The notes beneath the pieces are model-generated. The model ran no database searches, was not told the origin of the DNA, and was given only the letters and a program-made list of their open reading frames with translations. Source: Rhodospirillum centenum SW (GTDB taxonomy: Bacteria > Pseudomonadota > Alphaproteobacteria > Azospirillales > Azospirillaceae). From it: a stretch of 64,000 nucleotides of DNA. The DNA lies in NCBI RefSeq assembly GCF_000016185.1, contig NC_011420.2:3665001-3729000 (forward strand), read 5' to 3'. Position numbers and translations under genes: made by a program. Below are positions 45,197-54,493 of the stretch, piece by piece; the first letter of the stretch is position 1, and the number at the start of each line of letters is the position of its first letter.

Positions 45197-45637
45197 ATGA
45201 TCTTTCTTCTGGACACCAATATTCTGTCCGAGCTCGTGCGTCCCCGACCGTCGTCCGCCGTGCTGGCCTGGCTGGGTGCCCGTGGCGACGATTGCTTCCG
45301 GATCAGTGTCGTGACCCTGGCGGAGCTGCGTTACGGGATCGACCGTCTGGGAGAGTCAGAGCGCAGGCTGTCCCTGGACCGATGGTACCGGCAGGACGTG
45401 CTGGCCGCCTTCGCAGGCCGCATCATGGAAATCGACCTCCCCGTCCTGGTCGAGGCGCGGCACATCATCGACCGGTTGAAGCTGGCCGGCCTGACGGTCA
45501 GCTATGCGGACCTCCTCATCGCCGCCACCGCGCGGCGGCACGGGCTGGTGCTGGCGACGCGCAACGTCCGCGATTTCGAGGCGACCGGCGTGACCCTTGC
45601 CAATCCCTGGCAGGGGACCGCCGATACGCCGCCTTGA
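45197..45637 (+). CDS. vapC: PIN-domain ribonuclease toxin (VapC/FitB-like)
   Basis: A 146-residue PIN-domain protein. The metal-binding acidic residues appear in FLLDTNILSELVRP, TLAELRYGIDRL, VSYADLLIAATARRHG and LATRNVRDFEATGV. VapC toxins cleave RNA and are neutralised by the antitoxin encoded immediately upstream. Length, motifs and the DFEATGV ending are normal for the FitB-like subgroup. Confidence 0.92.
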   Translation: MIFLLDTNILSELVRPRPSSAVLAWLGARGDDCFRISVVTLAELRYGIDRLGESERRLSLDRWYRQDVLAAFAGRIMEIDLPVLVEARHIIDRLKLAGLTVSYADLLIAATARRHGLVLATRNVRDFEATGVTLANPWQGTADTPP

Positions 45638-45718
45638 CCGCCGCGCGACCGCTGCTATCCTCCGCCCCATGTCGCCGATCCTGCGCCTGACGGCCGCCCG
45701 CGCCCCGCGAATTACCGG

Positions 45719-45777
45719 CCCGGTCCTCTGAGGGGGGCCGGGACAGGGGAGGGTGCGCGCCCGGCCGTGACCGGGCG
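45719..45777 (+). other. two hairpins in the ileS leader
   Basis: An 8-bp stem with one G-T pair (45719-45726 with 45735-45742) and a 7-bp stem (45758-45764 with 45771-45777) lie between vapC and ileS. The first could terminate vapC; neither has a T-tract. Confidence 0.35.
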
Positions 45778-45865
45778 GTGCGGCCTCCCGCCTTGAGTTT
45801 GCCACGCAGGCGATGATAGATGGCCCGCGGCCGAAGTCCGTGCCGGCCCCGTTCGACAGGCGATC

Positions 45866-48754
45866 ATGACCGATACTCCCGAGAAGGCCGCTCCGGCCCG
45901 AGACTACAAGACCACCGTCTTCCTGCCGCGCACCGAGTTCCCGATGCGCGCCGGCCTGCCCCAGAAGGAGCCCGGGCTGCTGCAGCGCTGGGACGAGATG
46001 GGGCTCTACAGGCGGCTGCGGGAGGAGGCGAAGGAGCGTCCGCTCTATGTCCTGCACGACGGTCCGCCCTACGCGAACGGCAACATCCACATCGGCCATG
46101 CGCTGAACAAGATCCTGAAGGACGTGGTCAACCGCTCCCAGCAGATGCTGGGCCGCAACGCGCCCTACGTCCCCGGCTGGGACTGCCACGGTCTGCCCAT
46201 CGAATGGAAGATCGAGGAGAAGTACCGCGCCGCCGGCAAGGACAAGGACGAGGTGCCGATCGTCCAGTTCCGCGACGAATGCCGCAAGTTCGCCGCCGAC
46301 TGGGTGCGCGTGCAGGCCGGGGAGTTCCGCCGCCTGGGCGTGGAGGGCGACTGGGACAATCCCTACACCACCATGACCAACCGGGCGGAATCCCGGATCG
46401 TCCGCGAGATCCACAGGTTCCTGCTGAACGGCGGACTCTACAAGGGCGCCAAGCCGGTGCTCTGGTCGGTGGTGGAGAAGACCGCCCTGGCCGAGGCGGA
46501 GGTCGAGTACCACGACCTGACCAGCACCACCATCTGGGTGCGCTTCCCCGTCGTCACCGCCACCCTGCCGGCGCTGGACGGGGCGTCCGTGGTGATCTGG
46601 ACCACCACGCCCTGGACCATGCCGGGCAACCGCGCCGTCGCCTACGGCGAGGAGATCGGCTACGGCCTCTACGCGGTGACCGCCGCGGAGGAGGGCAGCC
46701 TCGCCCGCGTCGGTGAGCGGCTGGTGCTGGCCCGCACCCTGGCGGACTCGGTCGCCGCCGGGGCCAAGGCCACCCTGTCGCTGGTGCAGGAACTGGACGG
46801 TACGGCGCTGGCCGGCACCGTCTGCGCGCATCCGCTGCGCGGCCAGGGCTACGACTTCGACGTGCCGCTGCTGCCCGGCGACCATGTCACCGACGATGCC
46901 GGCACGGGCTTCGTCCACACCGCCCCCGGCCACGGCGAGGAGGACTTCGATGTCGGCCGCCGCTTCGGGCTGGAGGTGCCGCAGACCGTCGGCCCCGACG
47001 GGCGCTTCTATGACCATGTGCCGCTGTTCGCCGGCGCCTGGGTCTACAAGCCGGATGGCAGGCACGGTGACGCCAACCCGCGCGTGCTGGACGCGCTGAA
47101 GGCCGCGGGCGGCCTGCTGGCGCACGGCCGGCTGAAGCACAGCTACCCGCACAGCTGGCGCTCCAAGGCGCCGCTGATCTTCCGCACGACGCCGCAATGG
47201 TTCATCTCCATGGAGACGAACGGGCTGCGGCAGACGGCGCTGGCCGCCATCGACCAGACCACCTGGGTACCGCCACAGGGCCGCAACCGCATCCACAGCA
47301 TGGTCGAGAGCCGGCCCGACTGGTGCATCAGCCGCCAGCGTGCCTGGGGCGTGCCGATCGCGCTGTTCGTGCGCAAGTCCGACGGCCAGCCGCTGAAGGA
47401 CCCGGCGGTGCTGGAGCGCATCGGCGCCATCTTCGAGGCGGAGGGGTCGGACTCCTGGTATTCCCGCCCGCCGGCGGACTTCCTGGGCGACGGCTACGAT
47501 CCGGACGAGTTCGAACAGGTCTTCGACATCGTGGACGTCTGGTTCGAGAGCGGATCGACCCATGCCTTCGTGCTGGAGGACCGGCCGGAGCTGAAGCGGC
47601 CGGCCGACCTCTATCTGGAAGGCTCGGACCAGCACCGCGGCTGGTTCCATTCCTCGCTGCTGGAATCCTGCGGCACGCGCGGTCGCGCGCCGTATGAGGC
47701 GGTGCTGACCCACGGCTTCACGCTGGACCAGAACGGCGAGAAGATGTCGAAGTCCAAGGGCAACACCGTGGCGCCCCAGGACGTCATCAAGGAGTTCGGC
47801 GCCGACATCCTCCGCCTCTGGGTCGTCAGCACCGACTTCACGGAGGACCAGCGGATCGGGCCGAAGATCCTCCAGGCCCAGGCCGACCTGTACCGCCGCC
47901 TGCGCAACACGCTGCGCTACCTGCTGGGCGCCCTGGCCGACTGGACGGAGGCCGAGCGCCTGCCGGCGGCCGAGATGCCGGAGCTGGAGCGCTGGGTGCT
48001 GCACCGGCTGGCGGAAATGGACGGGGCCGTGCGCCAGTCCATTGCGGACTACGATCTGCACCGGCTGGCGACGGAGCTGCACAATTTCTGCGCCGTCGAT
48101 CTCTCCGCCTTCTATTTCGACGTGCGCAAGGACAGCCTCTACTGCGACCGGCCGGACTCGGTGCGGCGCCGGGCGACCCGCACGGTGATGGTCCACCTGT
48201 TCGAGTGCCTGACCGCCTGGCTGGCCCCCGTGCTCTGCTTCACGGCGGAGGAGGCGTGGCTGGAGTGGCTGAAGCAGGGCGGGGCCACGGGCCCGGAGAG
48301 CGTGCATCTGCGCCTCTTCCCGGAGGTCCCGGCCGACTGGCGCGACGACGCGCTGGCCGCGAAGTGGCAGAAGGTCCGCGCCGTCCGCCGTGTCGTCACC
48401 GGCGCTCTGGAGGTCAAGCGCGCCGACAAGACCATCGGCTCCTCGCTCCAGGCCGCACCGACGCTCCATCTCGGTGGTGCCTGGGTCGAGGGAGTGGGCG
48501 ACACCGATCTGACGGAGGTCTGCATCACCTCCGGGCTCATCGTGCTGGAAGGCCCGGTTCCGGCCGGCGCCTTCACCCTGCCCGACGTGCCCGACGTGGG
48601 CGTCGTCTTCGGCCATGCGCCGGGCGACCGCTGCGACCGCTGCTGGAAGGTGCTGCCGGAGGTCGGATCGGTGGCGGATCATCCCACCCTCTGCACGCGC
48701 TGCGCCGAGGCCGTGGACCATCTGGATGCCACGGCGGCGGGAGGGGCGGCATGA
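45866..48754 (+). CDS. ileS: isoleucine-tRNA ligase
   Basis: A 962-residue class I synthetase. The HIGH motif is in PYANGNIHIGHALNK, the KMSKS loop in NGEKMSKSKGNTVAPQD, the editing domain holds TTTPWTMPGNRAVAY, and the C-terminal zinc site uses DRCDRCWKVLPEVG and CTRCAEAV. The stop overlaps the lspA start as ATGA, the ileS-lspA pairing common in Proteobacteria. Confidence 0.97.
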   Translation: MTDTPEKAAPARDYKTTVFLPRTEFPMRAGLPQKEPGLLQRWDEMGLYRRLREEAKERPLYVLHDGPPYANGNIHIGHALNKILKDVVNRSQQMLGRNAPYVPGWDCHGLPIEWKIEEKYRAAGKDKDEVPIVQFRDECRKFAADWVRVQAGEFRRLGVEGDWDNPYTTMTNRAESRIVREIHRFLLNGGLYKGAKPVLWSVVEKTALAEAEVEYHDLTSTTIWVRFPVVTATLPALDGASVVIWTTTPWTMPGNRAVAYGEEIGYGLYAVTAAEEGSLARVGERLVLARTLADSVAAGAKATLSLVQELDGTALAGTVCAHPLRGQGYDFDVPLLPGDHVTDDAGTGFVHTAPGHGEEDFDVGRRFGLEVPQTVGPDGRFYDHVPLFAGAWVYKPDGRHGDANPRVLDALKAAGGLLAHGRLKHSYPHSWRSKAPLIFRTTPQWFISMETNGLRQTALAAIDQTTWVPPQGRNRIHSMVESRPDWCISRQRAWGVPIALFVRKSDGQPLKDPAVLERIGAIFEAEGSDSWYSRPPADFLGDGYDPDEFEQVFDIVDVWFESGSTHAFVLEDRPELKRPADLYLEGSDQHRGWFHSSLLESCGTRGRAPYEAVLTHGFTLDQNGEKMSKSKGNTVAPQDVIKEFGADILRLWVVSTDFTEDQRIGPKILQAQADLYRRLRNTLRYLLGALADWTEAERLPAAEMPELERWVLHRLAEMDGAVRQSIADYDLHRLATELHNFCAVDLSAFYFDVRKDSLYCDRPDSVRRRATRTVMVHLFECLTAWLAPVLCFTAEEAWLEWLKQGGATGPESVHLRLFPEVPADWRDDALAAKWQKVRAVRRVVTGALEVKRADKTIGSSLQAAPTLHLGGAWVEGVGDTDLTEVCITSGLIVLEGPVPAGAFTLPDVPDVGVVFGHAPGDRCDRCWKVLPEVGSVADHPTLCTRCAEAVDHLDATAAGGAA

Positions 48755-49296
48755 TCGGAGAGGCCGTGGCGCCGGCGGAGATCCGCCGGCGCATGCTGGG
48801 GCTGGGGTTCGCCATCGCCGCCCTGGTGATGCTGGCGGACCAGCTCAGCAAATGGTGGGTGCTCGCCTCCGCCCTGCCGTGCCTGAGCGGCCCGCCGGGG
48901 CCGTGGTGCGCCGTGCAGGCGCCGCCCATCGAGGTCACCTCCTTCTTCAACCTCGTCATGGCCTGGAACCGGGGCGTCAGCTTCGGCCTGTTCTCGCACG
49001 AGGCGGAGTTCATGCCCTATGTCCTGATCGGCGTGGCGCTGGCCATCAGCGCCGTGCTGGTCCTCTGGCTCCGCCGCACCGACCGCGCCTTCCAGGCGGC
49101 CAGCATCGGCCTTGTCATCGGCGGTGCCCTGGGCAACGTGATCGACCGGCTGCGCTTCGGTGCCGTGGCGGACTTCCTGGATTTCCATCTGTCGGGATGG
49201 CACTGGCCGGCCTTCAACGTGGCCGACAGCGCCATCGTCGTGGGGGTCGCGCTGATCGTTGCGGACGGGCTGTTCCCGCGGCCCGCGACGCGGTAG
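48751..49296 (+). CDS. lspA: lipoprotein signal peptidase
   Basis: A 181-residue inner-membrane aspartyl protease that cleaves prolipoprotein signal peptides. Motifs are MLADQLSKWW, FFNLVMAWNRGVSFGLF, GGALGNVIDRLRFGAVADFLDF and WPAFNVADSAIVVG, the latter two holding the catalytic Asp pair. Four hydrophobic segments are visible. It starts within the ileS stop codon and is followed by a gene for a lipoprotein that would be its substrate. Confidence 0.95.
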   Translation: MIGEAVAPAEIRRRMLGLGFAIAALVMLADQLSKWWVLASALPCLSGPPGPWCAVQAPPIEVTSFFNLVMAWNRGVSFGLFSHEAEFMPYVLIGVALAISAVLVLWLRRTDRAFQAASIGLVIGGALGNVIDRLRFGAVADFLDFHLSGWHWPAFNVADSAIVVGVALIVADGLFPRPATR

Positions 49297-49340
49297 GGTG
49301 TGGCCCGCCCGGGAGAGCCCCGGGCGAACCCGGAGAGTTA

Positions 49341-49958
49341 ATGCGAAAGGTCATGGATCGGATCATGGTCGAGAGGGTCAAGGGAATTCGGGCGGCCGTG
49401 CTGCTGACGGCGGCTGCGGGGCTGCTCTCCGGGTGCGGCCTGGGCAGCTTCCTCGGTCTGGATCGCGCCAGCCCGGACGAGTTCCGGGTCGTCTCGCGCG
49501 CCCCGCTGGAGATGCCGCCGGACTACAATCTGCGCCCGCCGCAGCCCGGCAGCCCGCGCCCGCAGGAGCTGGAGCGCGACACCCGCGCGGCGTCCAGCAT
49601 GTTCGGCGCCGCCAGCCAGGGCGGCCTGTTCGATCCGCGCACCAGCGCGCAGCAGACCCAGGGCGAAGCGGCGCTGCTGTCGCAGGCCGGTGCCGACCAG
49701 GCCGATCCGGGGATCCGTGCCATCGTGGACCGGGAGAATCCCGGCGTCGTCGTCGGTGACCGGTCGCTGATCGACCGCCTGATGTTCTGGAAGGATGACC
49801 AGCCCCCGGCCCAGACCGTCCACCAGGGCGCTCCGCCGACCATCACCCGGACCGGCAGCACCCAGGCCAACGCTCCGACCGAACCGGCGGCGCAGCCCGC
49901 CCCCGGTACGGAGGCGCCGCAGGGCCTGCCGCTCACCCTGCCGGGCATGGGCCAGTAA
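49341..49958 (+). CDS. DUF3035 lipoprotein (BamF-like)
   Basis: A 205-residue lipoprotein; GGAG precedes ATG 49341. The signal peptide ends in the lipobox LLSGC. The mature start GLGSFLGLDRASPDEFRVVS, followed by RAPLEMPPDYNLRPPQPG, is the DUF3035 signature, seen in alphaproteobacterial outer-membrane lipoproteins, some of which are subunits of the beta-barrel assembly complex. The rest is low-complexity, Pro/Gln/Ala-rich. Placed after lspA and before the M16 peptidases, a common alphaproteobacterial order. Confidence 0.82.
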   Translation: MRKVMDRIMVERVKGIRAAVLLTAAAGLLSGCGLGSFLGLDRASPDEFRVVSRAPLEMPPDYNLRPPQPGSPRPQELERDTRAASSMFGAASQGGLFDPRTSAQQTQGEAALLSQAGADQADPGIRAIVDRENPGVVVGDRSLIDRLMFWKDDQPPAQTVHQGAPPTITRTGSTQANAPTEPAAQPAPGTEAPQGLPLTLPGMGQ

Positions 49959-50124
49959 CACGTTCCGCCGGGTCCGTTGCGGCCGCCCGCGGGCGGCTGC
50001 CGGCCGGGCGCACCGGGCGGGGGCCCGGAACGATTCCCCCGCCAGCCGCCGAATCCCCGGGGCGCGGCGAGTGTTCCGGAGATCGGTGGCAGCACCGCCA
50101 ACCCGCACCGCTCCGGAGGTCCGC

Positions 50125-51570
50125 TTGACCCGGTTCCCCGTTCCCCGTCCGATGCCCCGCCTGCGGTCGGCAGCGGCCGGTGCCGCCCTGCTGGCGCTGG
50201 TCGCTCTCTCCCCGCCGGCCGTTGCCAAGGTCTTCGAGCCCGAGACCTTCACCCTGTCCAACGGCATGCAGGTGGTGGTGGTGACCAACCGCCGGGCGCC
50301 GGTGGTCAGCCACATGCTCTGGTACAAGGTCGGTGCGGCCGACGAGCCGCCGGGCCGCTCGGGCATCGCGCACTACCTCGAACACCTGATGTTCAAGGGC
50401 ACGGACGATATCCCGTCGGGCGAGTTCTCCAAGATCATCGCCCGCAACGGCGGGCGCGACAACGCCTTCACCTCCTACGACTACACGGCCTATTTCCAGA
50501 ACATCGCCCGCGACCGGCTGGACCTGGTGATGAAGATGGAGGCGGACCGCATGGCCGACCTCAGCTTCACCGAGGAGGTCGCCAAGCCGGAACTGGCCGT
50601 GGTGATGGAGGAGCGCCGCCAGCGCACGGAGAACGACCCCGCCTCCCGCCTGTGGGAACAGCAGCAGAGCATGCTGTTCGTCCATCACCCCTACGGCGTG
50701 CCGATCATCGGCTGGATGCATGAGATCGCCAGGCTGGGCCGGGACGACGCCTTCGCTTTCTACCGGACCTGGTACGCGCCGAACAACGCGGTGCTGGTGG
50801 TTTCGGGCGATATCACCGCGGCGGAGCTGAAGCCGCTGGCGGAGAAGTACTACGGCGCCGTCGCGGCCCGTCCGGTGCCGCCGCGCCAGCGCACGGAGGA
50901 GCCGCCGACGGAGGGCGAGCGCCGCATCACCCTGCACGACGCGCAGGTCCGGCAGCCGAGCTGGTCGCGCGTCTGGAAGGCGCCGTCCTACACGACCGGC
51001 GCCAAGGAGCACGCCTACGCCTTGCAGGTGCTCGAAACCGTCCTGAGCGGCGGCGCCACCAGCCGGCTGTACCGCACCCTGGTGGTGGAGCAGAAGGTGG
51101 CGGCCGGCGTCTCCATGTCCTATTCGCCGACCAGCCTCGATCTCGGCACGCTCGGCGTCTCGGCCACGCCGATGCCGGGCACCGACGTCGCAGCCCTGGA
51201 GACGGCGGTCGAGGCCGTGCTGGCGTCCGTTCTGAAGGACGGCGTGACGGCCGAGGAGGTGGCGACGGCGAAGACCCGCATGGTACGCGAGGCCACCTTC
51301 GCCCGCGACAGCCTGCAGGGTCCGGCCTATGCCTTCGGCATGGCGCTGACGACGGGTCAGACCGTGGCGGACGTGGAGGCGTGGCCCGACCGCATCGCGG
51401 CGGTGACGGCCGAGCAGGTGAACGCCGCCGCCCGCGCCGTGCTGGGCCGCGACGACCATGTCACTGGGGTGCTGCTGCCCGAGGCGGCTGCCCCCGCCGG
51501 CGCTTCGCCGGCCGCCGCAGCCCCGTCTTCCCCCGTTCCGCCGACCACCGCCGGGAGCCACACCCGATGA
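50125..51570 (+). CDS. M16 family zinc metallopeptidase (catalytic member)
   Basis: 481 residues if translated from TTG 50125, which has GGAGGT just upstream; the next in-frame ATG at 50152 lacks a ribosome site. A signal peptide (RLRSAAAGAALLALVALSPP) indicates a periplasmic protein. The inverted zinc motif HYLEH with its downstream Glu (EVAKPELAVVMEE) shows an active M16 peptidase. Ala/Pro-rich C-terminus. Its stop overlaps the next M16 gene's start, so the two are probably made together as a heterodimer. Confidence 0.9.
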   Translation: MTRFPVPRPMPRLRSAAAGAALLALVALSPPAVAKVFEPETFTLSNGMQVVVVTNRRAPVVSHMLWYKVGAADEPPGRSGIAHYLEHLMFKGTDDIPSGEFSKIIARNGGRDNAFTSYDYTAYFQNIARDRLDLVMKMEADRMADLSFTEEVAKPELAVVMEERRQRTENDPASRLWEQQQSMLFVHHPYGVPIIGWMHEIARLGRDDAFAFYRTWYAPNNAVLVVSGDITAAELKPLAEKYYGAVAARPVPPRQRTEEPPTEGERRITLHDAQVRQPSWSRVWKAPSYTTGAKEHAYALQVLETVLSGGATSRLYRTLVVEQKVAAGVSMSYSPTSLDLGTLGVSATPMPGTDVAALETAVEAVLASVLKDGVTAEEVATAKTRMVREATFARDSLQGPAYAFGMALTTGQTVADVEAWPDRIAAVTAEQVNAAARAVLGRDDHVTGVLLPEAAAPAGASPAAAAPSSPVPPTTAGSHTR

Positions 51571-52922
51571 GCGCCTTCGCCCGCGTCCTCCGCAGCGGTT
51601 TCGCCCTGCTGCTGCTCGGCCTTCTGGCCCTGCCCGCCCGGGCCGCCATCGACATCGAGCGGGTCGTCAGCCCCGGCGGCATCGAGGCGTGGCTGGTCCG
51701 GGACGAGAAGAACCCGATCATCGCCGTTCAGTTCGCCTTCGACGGCGGGACGGAACTGGATCCCGCCGGCCGCTACGGACTGGCGACCATGGTGTCCGCA
51801 CTGCTGGACGAGGGGGCCGGCGACCTGGACAGCCAGGCCTTCCAGAAACGGCTGGAAGACAACTCCATCTCCCTGGGCTTCAGCGCCGGCCGCGACGGCT
51901 TCTTCGGCAGCCTGACGACGCTGACGGAGACCCGCGACACCGCCTTCGACCTGCTGCGGCTGGCCCTGACCCGGCCCCGTTTCGATGCGGACGCGGTCGA
52001 GCGGATGCGCAGCCAGCTCACTGCCAGCCTGAAGCGCAGCCTGTCCGATCCCGGCTATATCGGTCAGCTCACCTTCGCGGAGACCGTGTTCGGCGACCAT
52101 CCCTATGCCAAGCCGGCCAGCGGCACGCTGGAGACGCTGGCCGCCGTCACCCGCGATGATCTGAAGGGCTTCGTGGCGGCGCGGCTGGGCCGGGACCGGC
52201 TGAAGATCGCCGTGGCCGGCGACATCACCGCGGCCGAGCTGGGCAAGGTGCTGGACCGGGTGTTCGGCGGCCTGCCGGCCAAGGCGGCGCCGTTCCAGGT
52301 GCCGGAGATCGTGCCCAAGGGGGCCGGCGCCGTCATCGCCGCCCCGCGTCCGATCCCGCAGACCCTGATGCTCATGGGCCTGCCCGGCATCAAGCGCGAC
52401 GATCCCGACTGGTTCGCCGCCACGGTGCTGAACTACGTGCTGGGCGGCGGCGGCTTCTCCTCCCGGCTGATGGAGGAGGTGCGGGAGAAGCGCGGCCTGA
52501 CCTATGGCGTCTCCTCCAGCCTCCAGGCGTTCGACCATGCCGGACTGATGACGGTCAGCGGCTCCACCTCCAACGACAAGGCGGCCCAGGCGATCGACCT
52601 GATCCGGCAGATTCTGGGGGATGTCGGCAAGGCCGGCATAACGCAGAAGGAGCTGGATGATGCCAAGACCTACCTGACCGGCTCCTTCCCGCTCCAGTTC
52701 ACCTCCAACCGGGCGATCGCCAGCATCCTCCTGTCGGTGCAGCGGGACGGGCTGGGCATCGACTACCTGAACCGGCGCAACGGTCTGATCGAGGCGGTGA
52801 CGCTGGAGGATGTGCAGCGGGTCGCCCGCCGCCTGCTCGATCCCGCACGCATCGCCATCGTGCTGGTCGGCCAGCCCGGCGGCATCAAGCCGACGGCGAC
52901 GGTCAGCGGCGACCGGAGCTGA
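51567..52922 (+). CDS. M16 family peptidase-like protein, non-catalytic partner
   Basis: A 451-residue exported M16 protein (signal peptide RVLRSGFALLLLGLLALPAR). The position of the zinc motif reads MVSALLDEGAG, with no HxxEH, so it cannot bind zinc in the usual way. It keeps the C-terminal M16 arm (GGGGFSSRLMEEVREKRGLT, YGV) used to grip substrate. The ATGA overlap with the catalytic partner matches known alphaproteobacterial M16 pairs. Confidence 0.9.
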   Translation: MSAFARVLRSGFALLLLGLLALPARAAIDIERVVSPGGIEAWLVRDEKNPIIAVQFAFDGGTELDPAGRYGLATMVSALLDEGAGDLDSQAFQKRLEDNSISLGFSAGRDGFFGSLTTLTETRDTAFDLLRLALTRPRFDADAVERMRSQLTASLKRSLSDPGYIGQLTFAETVFGDHPYAKPASGTLETLAAVTRDDLKGFVAARLGRDRLKIAVAGDITAAELGKVLDRVFGGLPAKAAPFQVPEIVPKGAGAVIAAPRPIPQTLMLMGLPGIKRDDPDWFAATVLNYVLGGGGFSSRLMEEVREKRGLTYGVSSSLQAFDHAGLMTVSGSTSNDKAAQAIDLIRQILGDVGKAGITQKELDDAKTYLTGSFPLQFTSNRAIASILLSVQRDGLGIDYLNRRNGLIEAVTLEDVQRVARRLLDPARIAIVLVGQPGGIKPTATVSGDRS

Positions 52923-52987
52923 CGGCTTCTGGCACGGGGGTTGCTTCTTGCCTGCGATCAGTCTTCCGGCAAGAGGCAGCCCCCGCC

Positions 52988-53326
52988 ATGTCCCGCTTGA
53001 TCCGACCGCGGCCGCAGGCCGCCGACGACCCGTCGCAGCGCGTGTCCGGGTCCCTGTCCGACAGCCTTCCCGACCGTCTGGACGATCTCCGGCTCGGGTC
53101 GCTGGTCGCGGCGCTGGCGGGCGACCGCCGGGATGCGGACCAGCGCCTGCACGATGTCGAAGCCGCGATCCGGCACCACTGGACCACCCTGCAGAGCCTC
53201 GTGCGCGAGCATGAGACCCTGGTTGCCGCCGCCCGCACCCGGCCCGCGGCCCCCGCCCCGGACAGGCCGCAGGCTCCGGCGTCCGGCAAGCTCCGCCTGC
53301 TGGTGCCGCCGCGCCACCACCCCTGA
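52988..53326 (+). CDS. hypothetical protein, unknown
   Basis: A 112-residue open frame with normal GC-rich codon use, no signal peptide, a helical centre (LGSLVAALAGDRRDADQRLH, HWTTLQSLVREHETL) and a Pro/Ala-rich end. A 7-bp stem (52947-52953 with 52969-52975) precedes it and may terminate the M16 operon. No ribosome site at good distance. It fills the gap between the M16 and SMP-30 genes; family not recognised. Confidence 0.5.
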   Translation: MSRLIRPRPQAADDPSQRVSGSLSDSLPDRLDDLRLGSLVAALAGDRRDADQRLHDVEAAIRHHWTTLQSLVREHETLVAAARTRPAAPAPDRPQAPASGKLRLLVPPRHHP

Positions 53327-53336
53327 TCCGGGCGGT

Positions 53337-54272
53337 TCAGGCGCTGAATGCCAGGGGCAGGCCGGGACGCGGCCAGTCCAGGGCGACCACGCGGCCCGTG
53401 GCGGACAGGGTTACGAAGGCCGTCCGCAGGTCCGGGCCGCCGAAGCAGAGGTTGGTGGTGTAGGGATCGCCTGTGGGCAGGAACTCCGCCAGACGTCCGT
53501 CCGGGGCATAGACGCTGATGCCGCCCTCTCCGGGGGTGGCGACGCAGACATGCCCCTCCGCATCGACGGCCAGACTGTCGAAGAAGCGGAACCCTTCCGC
53601 CCCCGCCAGAAAGCGGCCGCCATGGGGGAAGAAGCCGGGGGCCGGGCGGATTCTGCCGGGTCCCTCCAGATCGAAGGCCCAGAGTTGCCGGGTATAGGTT
53701 TCCGCCACGTAGAGCGTGCCCCCGTCCGGCGACAGGCCGACGCCGTTCGCGCTGTCCAGCCCCCAGGCCACCTCGCGGACTGCGTTGCCGCCAGCATTGC
53801 AATAATACACACCCGAGCGGTCGCGCTCCCGCGCGCGGTGCTTGCCCAGGTCGCTGAACCAGAAGCCGCCGGTGGCGTCGAAGACGATGTCGTTGGGACC
53901 GTTCAACGGCCGCTCCACCCCGTCGGCTCCCACCGTGCGGGTGAACAGCGTCTCCACCGCGCCTGTGCGCAGGTCCACCCGCTGCACGCTGCCGCCGGCA
54001 TAGTCGGGCGGCTGTTCGCCCGGGAACAGCAGCCCCTCCATCCGGTGCCAGGCGAAGCCGCCGTTGTTGCAGACATGGACATGCCCGTCCGGCCCGATGG
54101 CGGCGCCGTTGGGACCGCCGCCCAGATCCGCCACCACGGACAGGGTGCCGTCCGGGGCGATGCGGGTCAGGGTGCCGCGGGCGATCTCCACCACCAGAAG
54201 GCTGCCGTCCGCCAGGGCCACCGGCCCTTCCGGGAATGCCAGTCCCGACGCGACCTCGCGCATCCGCATCAT
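53337..54272 (-). CDS. SMP-30/gluconolactonase family protein
   Basis: 311 residues from ATG 54272, chosen because GGGAGGA lies 6 bases upstream. A six-bladed propeller enzyme: metal ligands are suggested by FPEGPVALADGSLLVVE (Glu), RPLNGPNDIVFD (Asn) and FDSLAVDAEGHVCVA (Asp). Other family blocks are DGHVHVCNNGG and FSDLGKH. Members hydrolyse sugar lactones; the substrate here is unknown. Confidence 0.88.
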   Translation of the reverse strand: MMRMREVASGLAFPEGPVALADGSLLVVEIARGTLTRIAPDGTLSVVADLGGGPNGAAIGPDGHVHVCNNGGFAWHRMEGLLFPGEQPPDYAGGSVQRVDLRTGAVETLFTRTVGADGVERPLNGPNDIVFDATGGFWFSDLGKHRARERDRSGVYYCNAGGNAVREVAWGLDSANGVGLSPDGGTLYVAETYTRQLWAFDLEGPGRIRPAPGFFPHGGRFLAGAEGFRFFDSLAVDAEGHVCVATPGEGGISVYAPDGRLAEFLPTGDPYTTNLCFGGPDLRTAFVTLSATGRVVALDWPRPGLPLAFSA

Positions 54273-54493
54273 GATGATCCTCCCTGGTCGTTTCTGCATT
54301 ATGGAGACACCAGTCTGCGCACCCGCCGGCCCGGCCGCACAAGCCCCGGCGCGGAACCCGTCCGCCCGGAGGGCACCCGGCCGCGCCGGCGGGGGGGGAG
54401 GGCGCGGCCCTTCCGCCCAGGCCCGCCGGCCGGTTTGAGGCCCCCCGCGGGCGTGTTATCAATGGACTGCCGATCCTCAGTGAAGGAACCGCC

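Noticed and set aside
45356-48721. 1,121-residue open frame antisense to ileS
   Set aside because: A GC-rich shadow: the sense strand encodes a complete IleRS with all motifs, and the antisense product has no recognisable domain.
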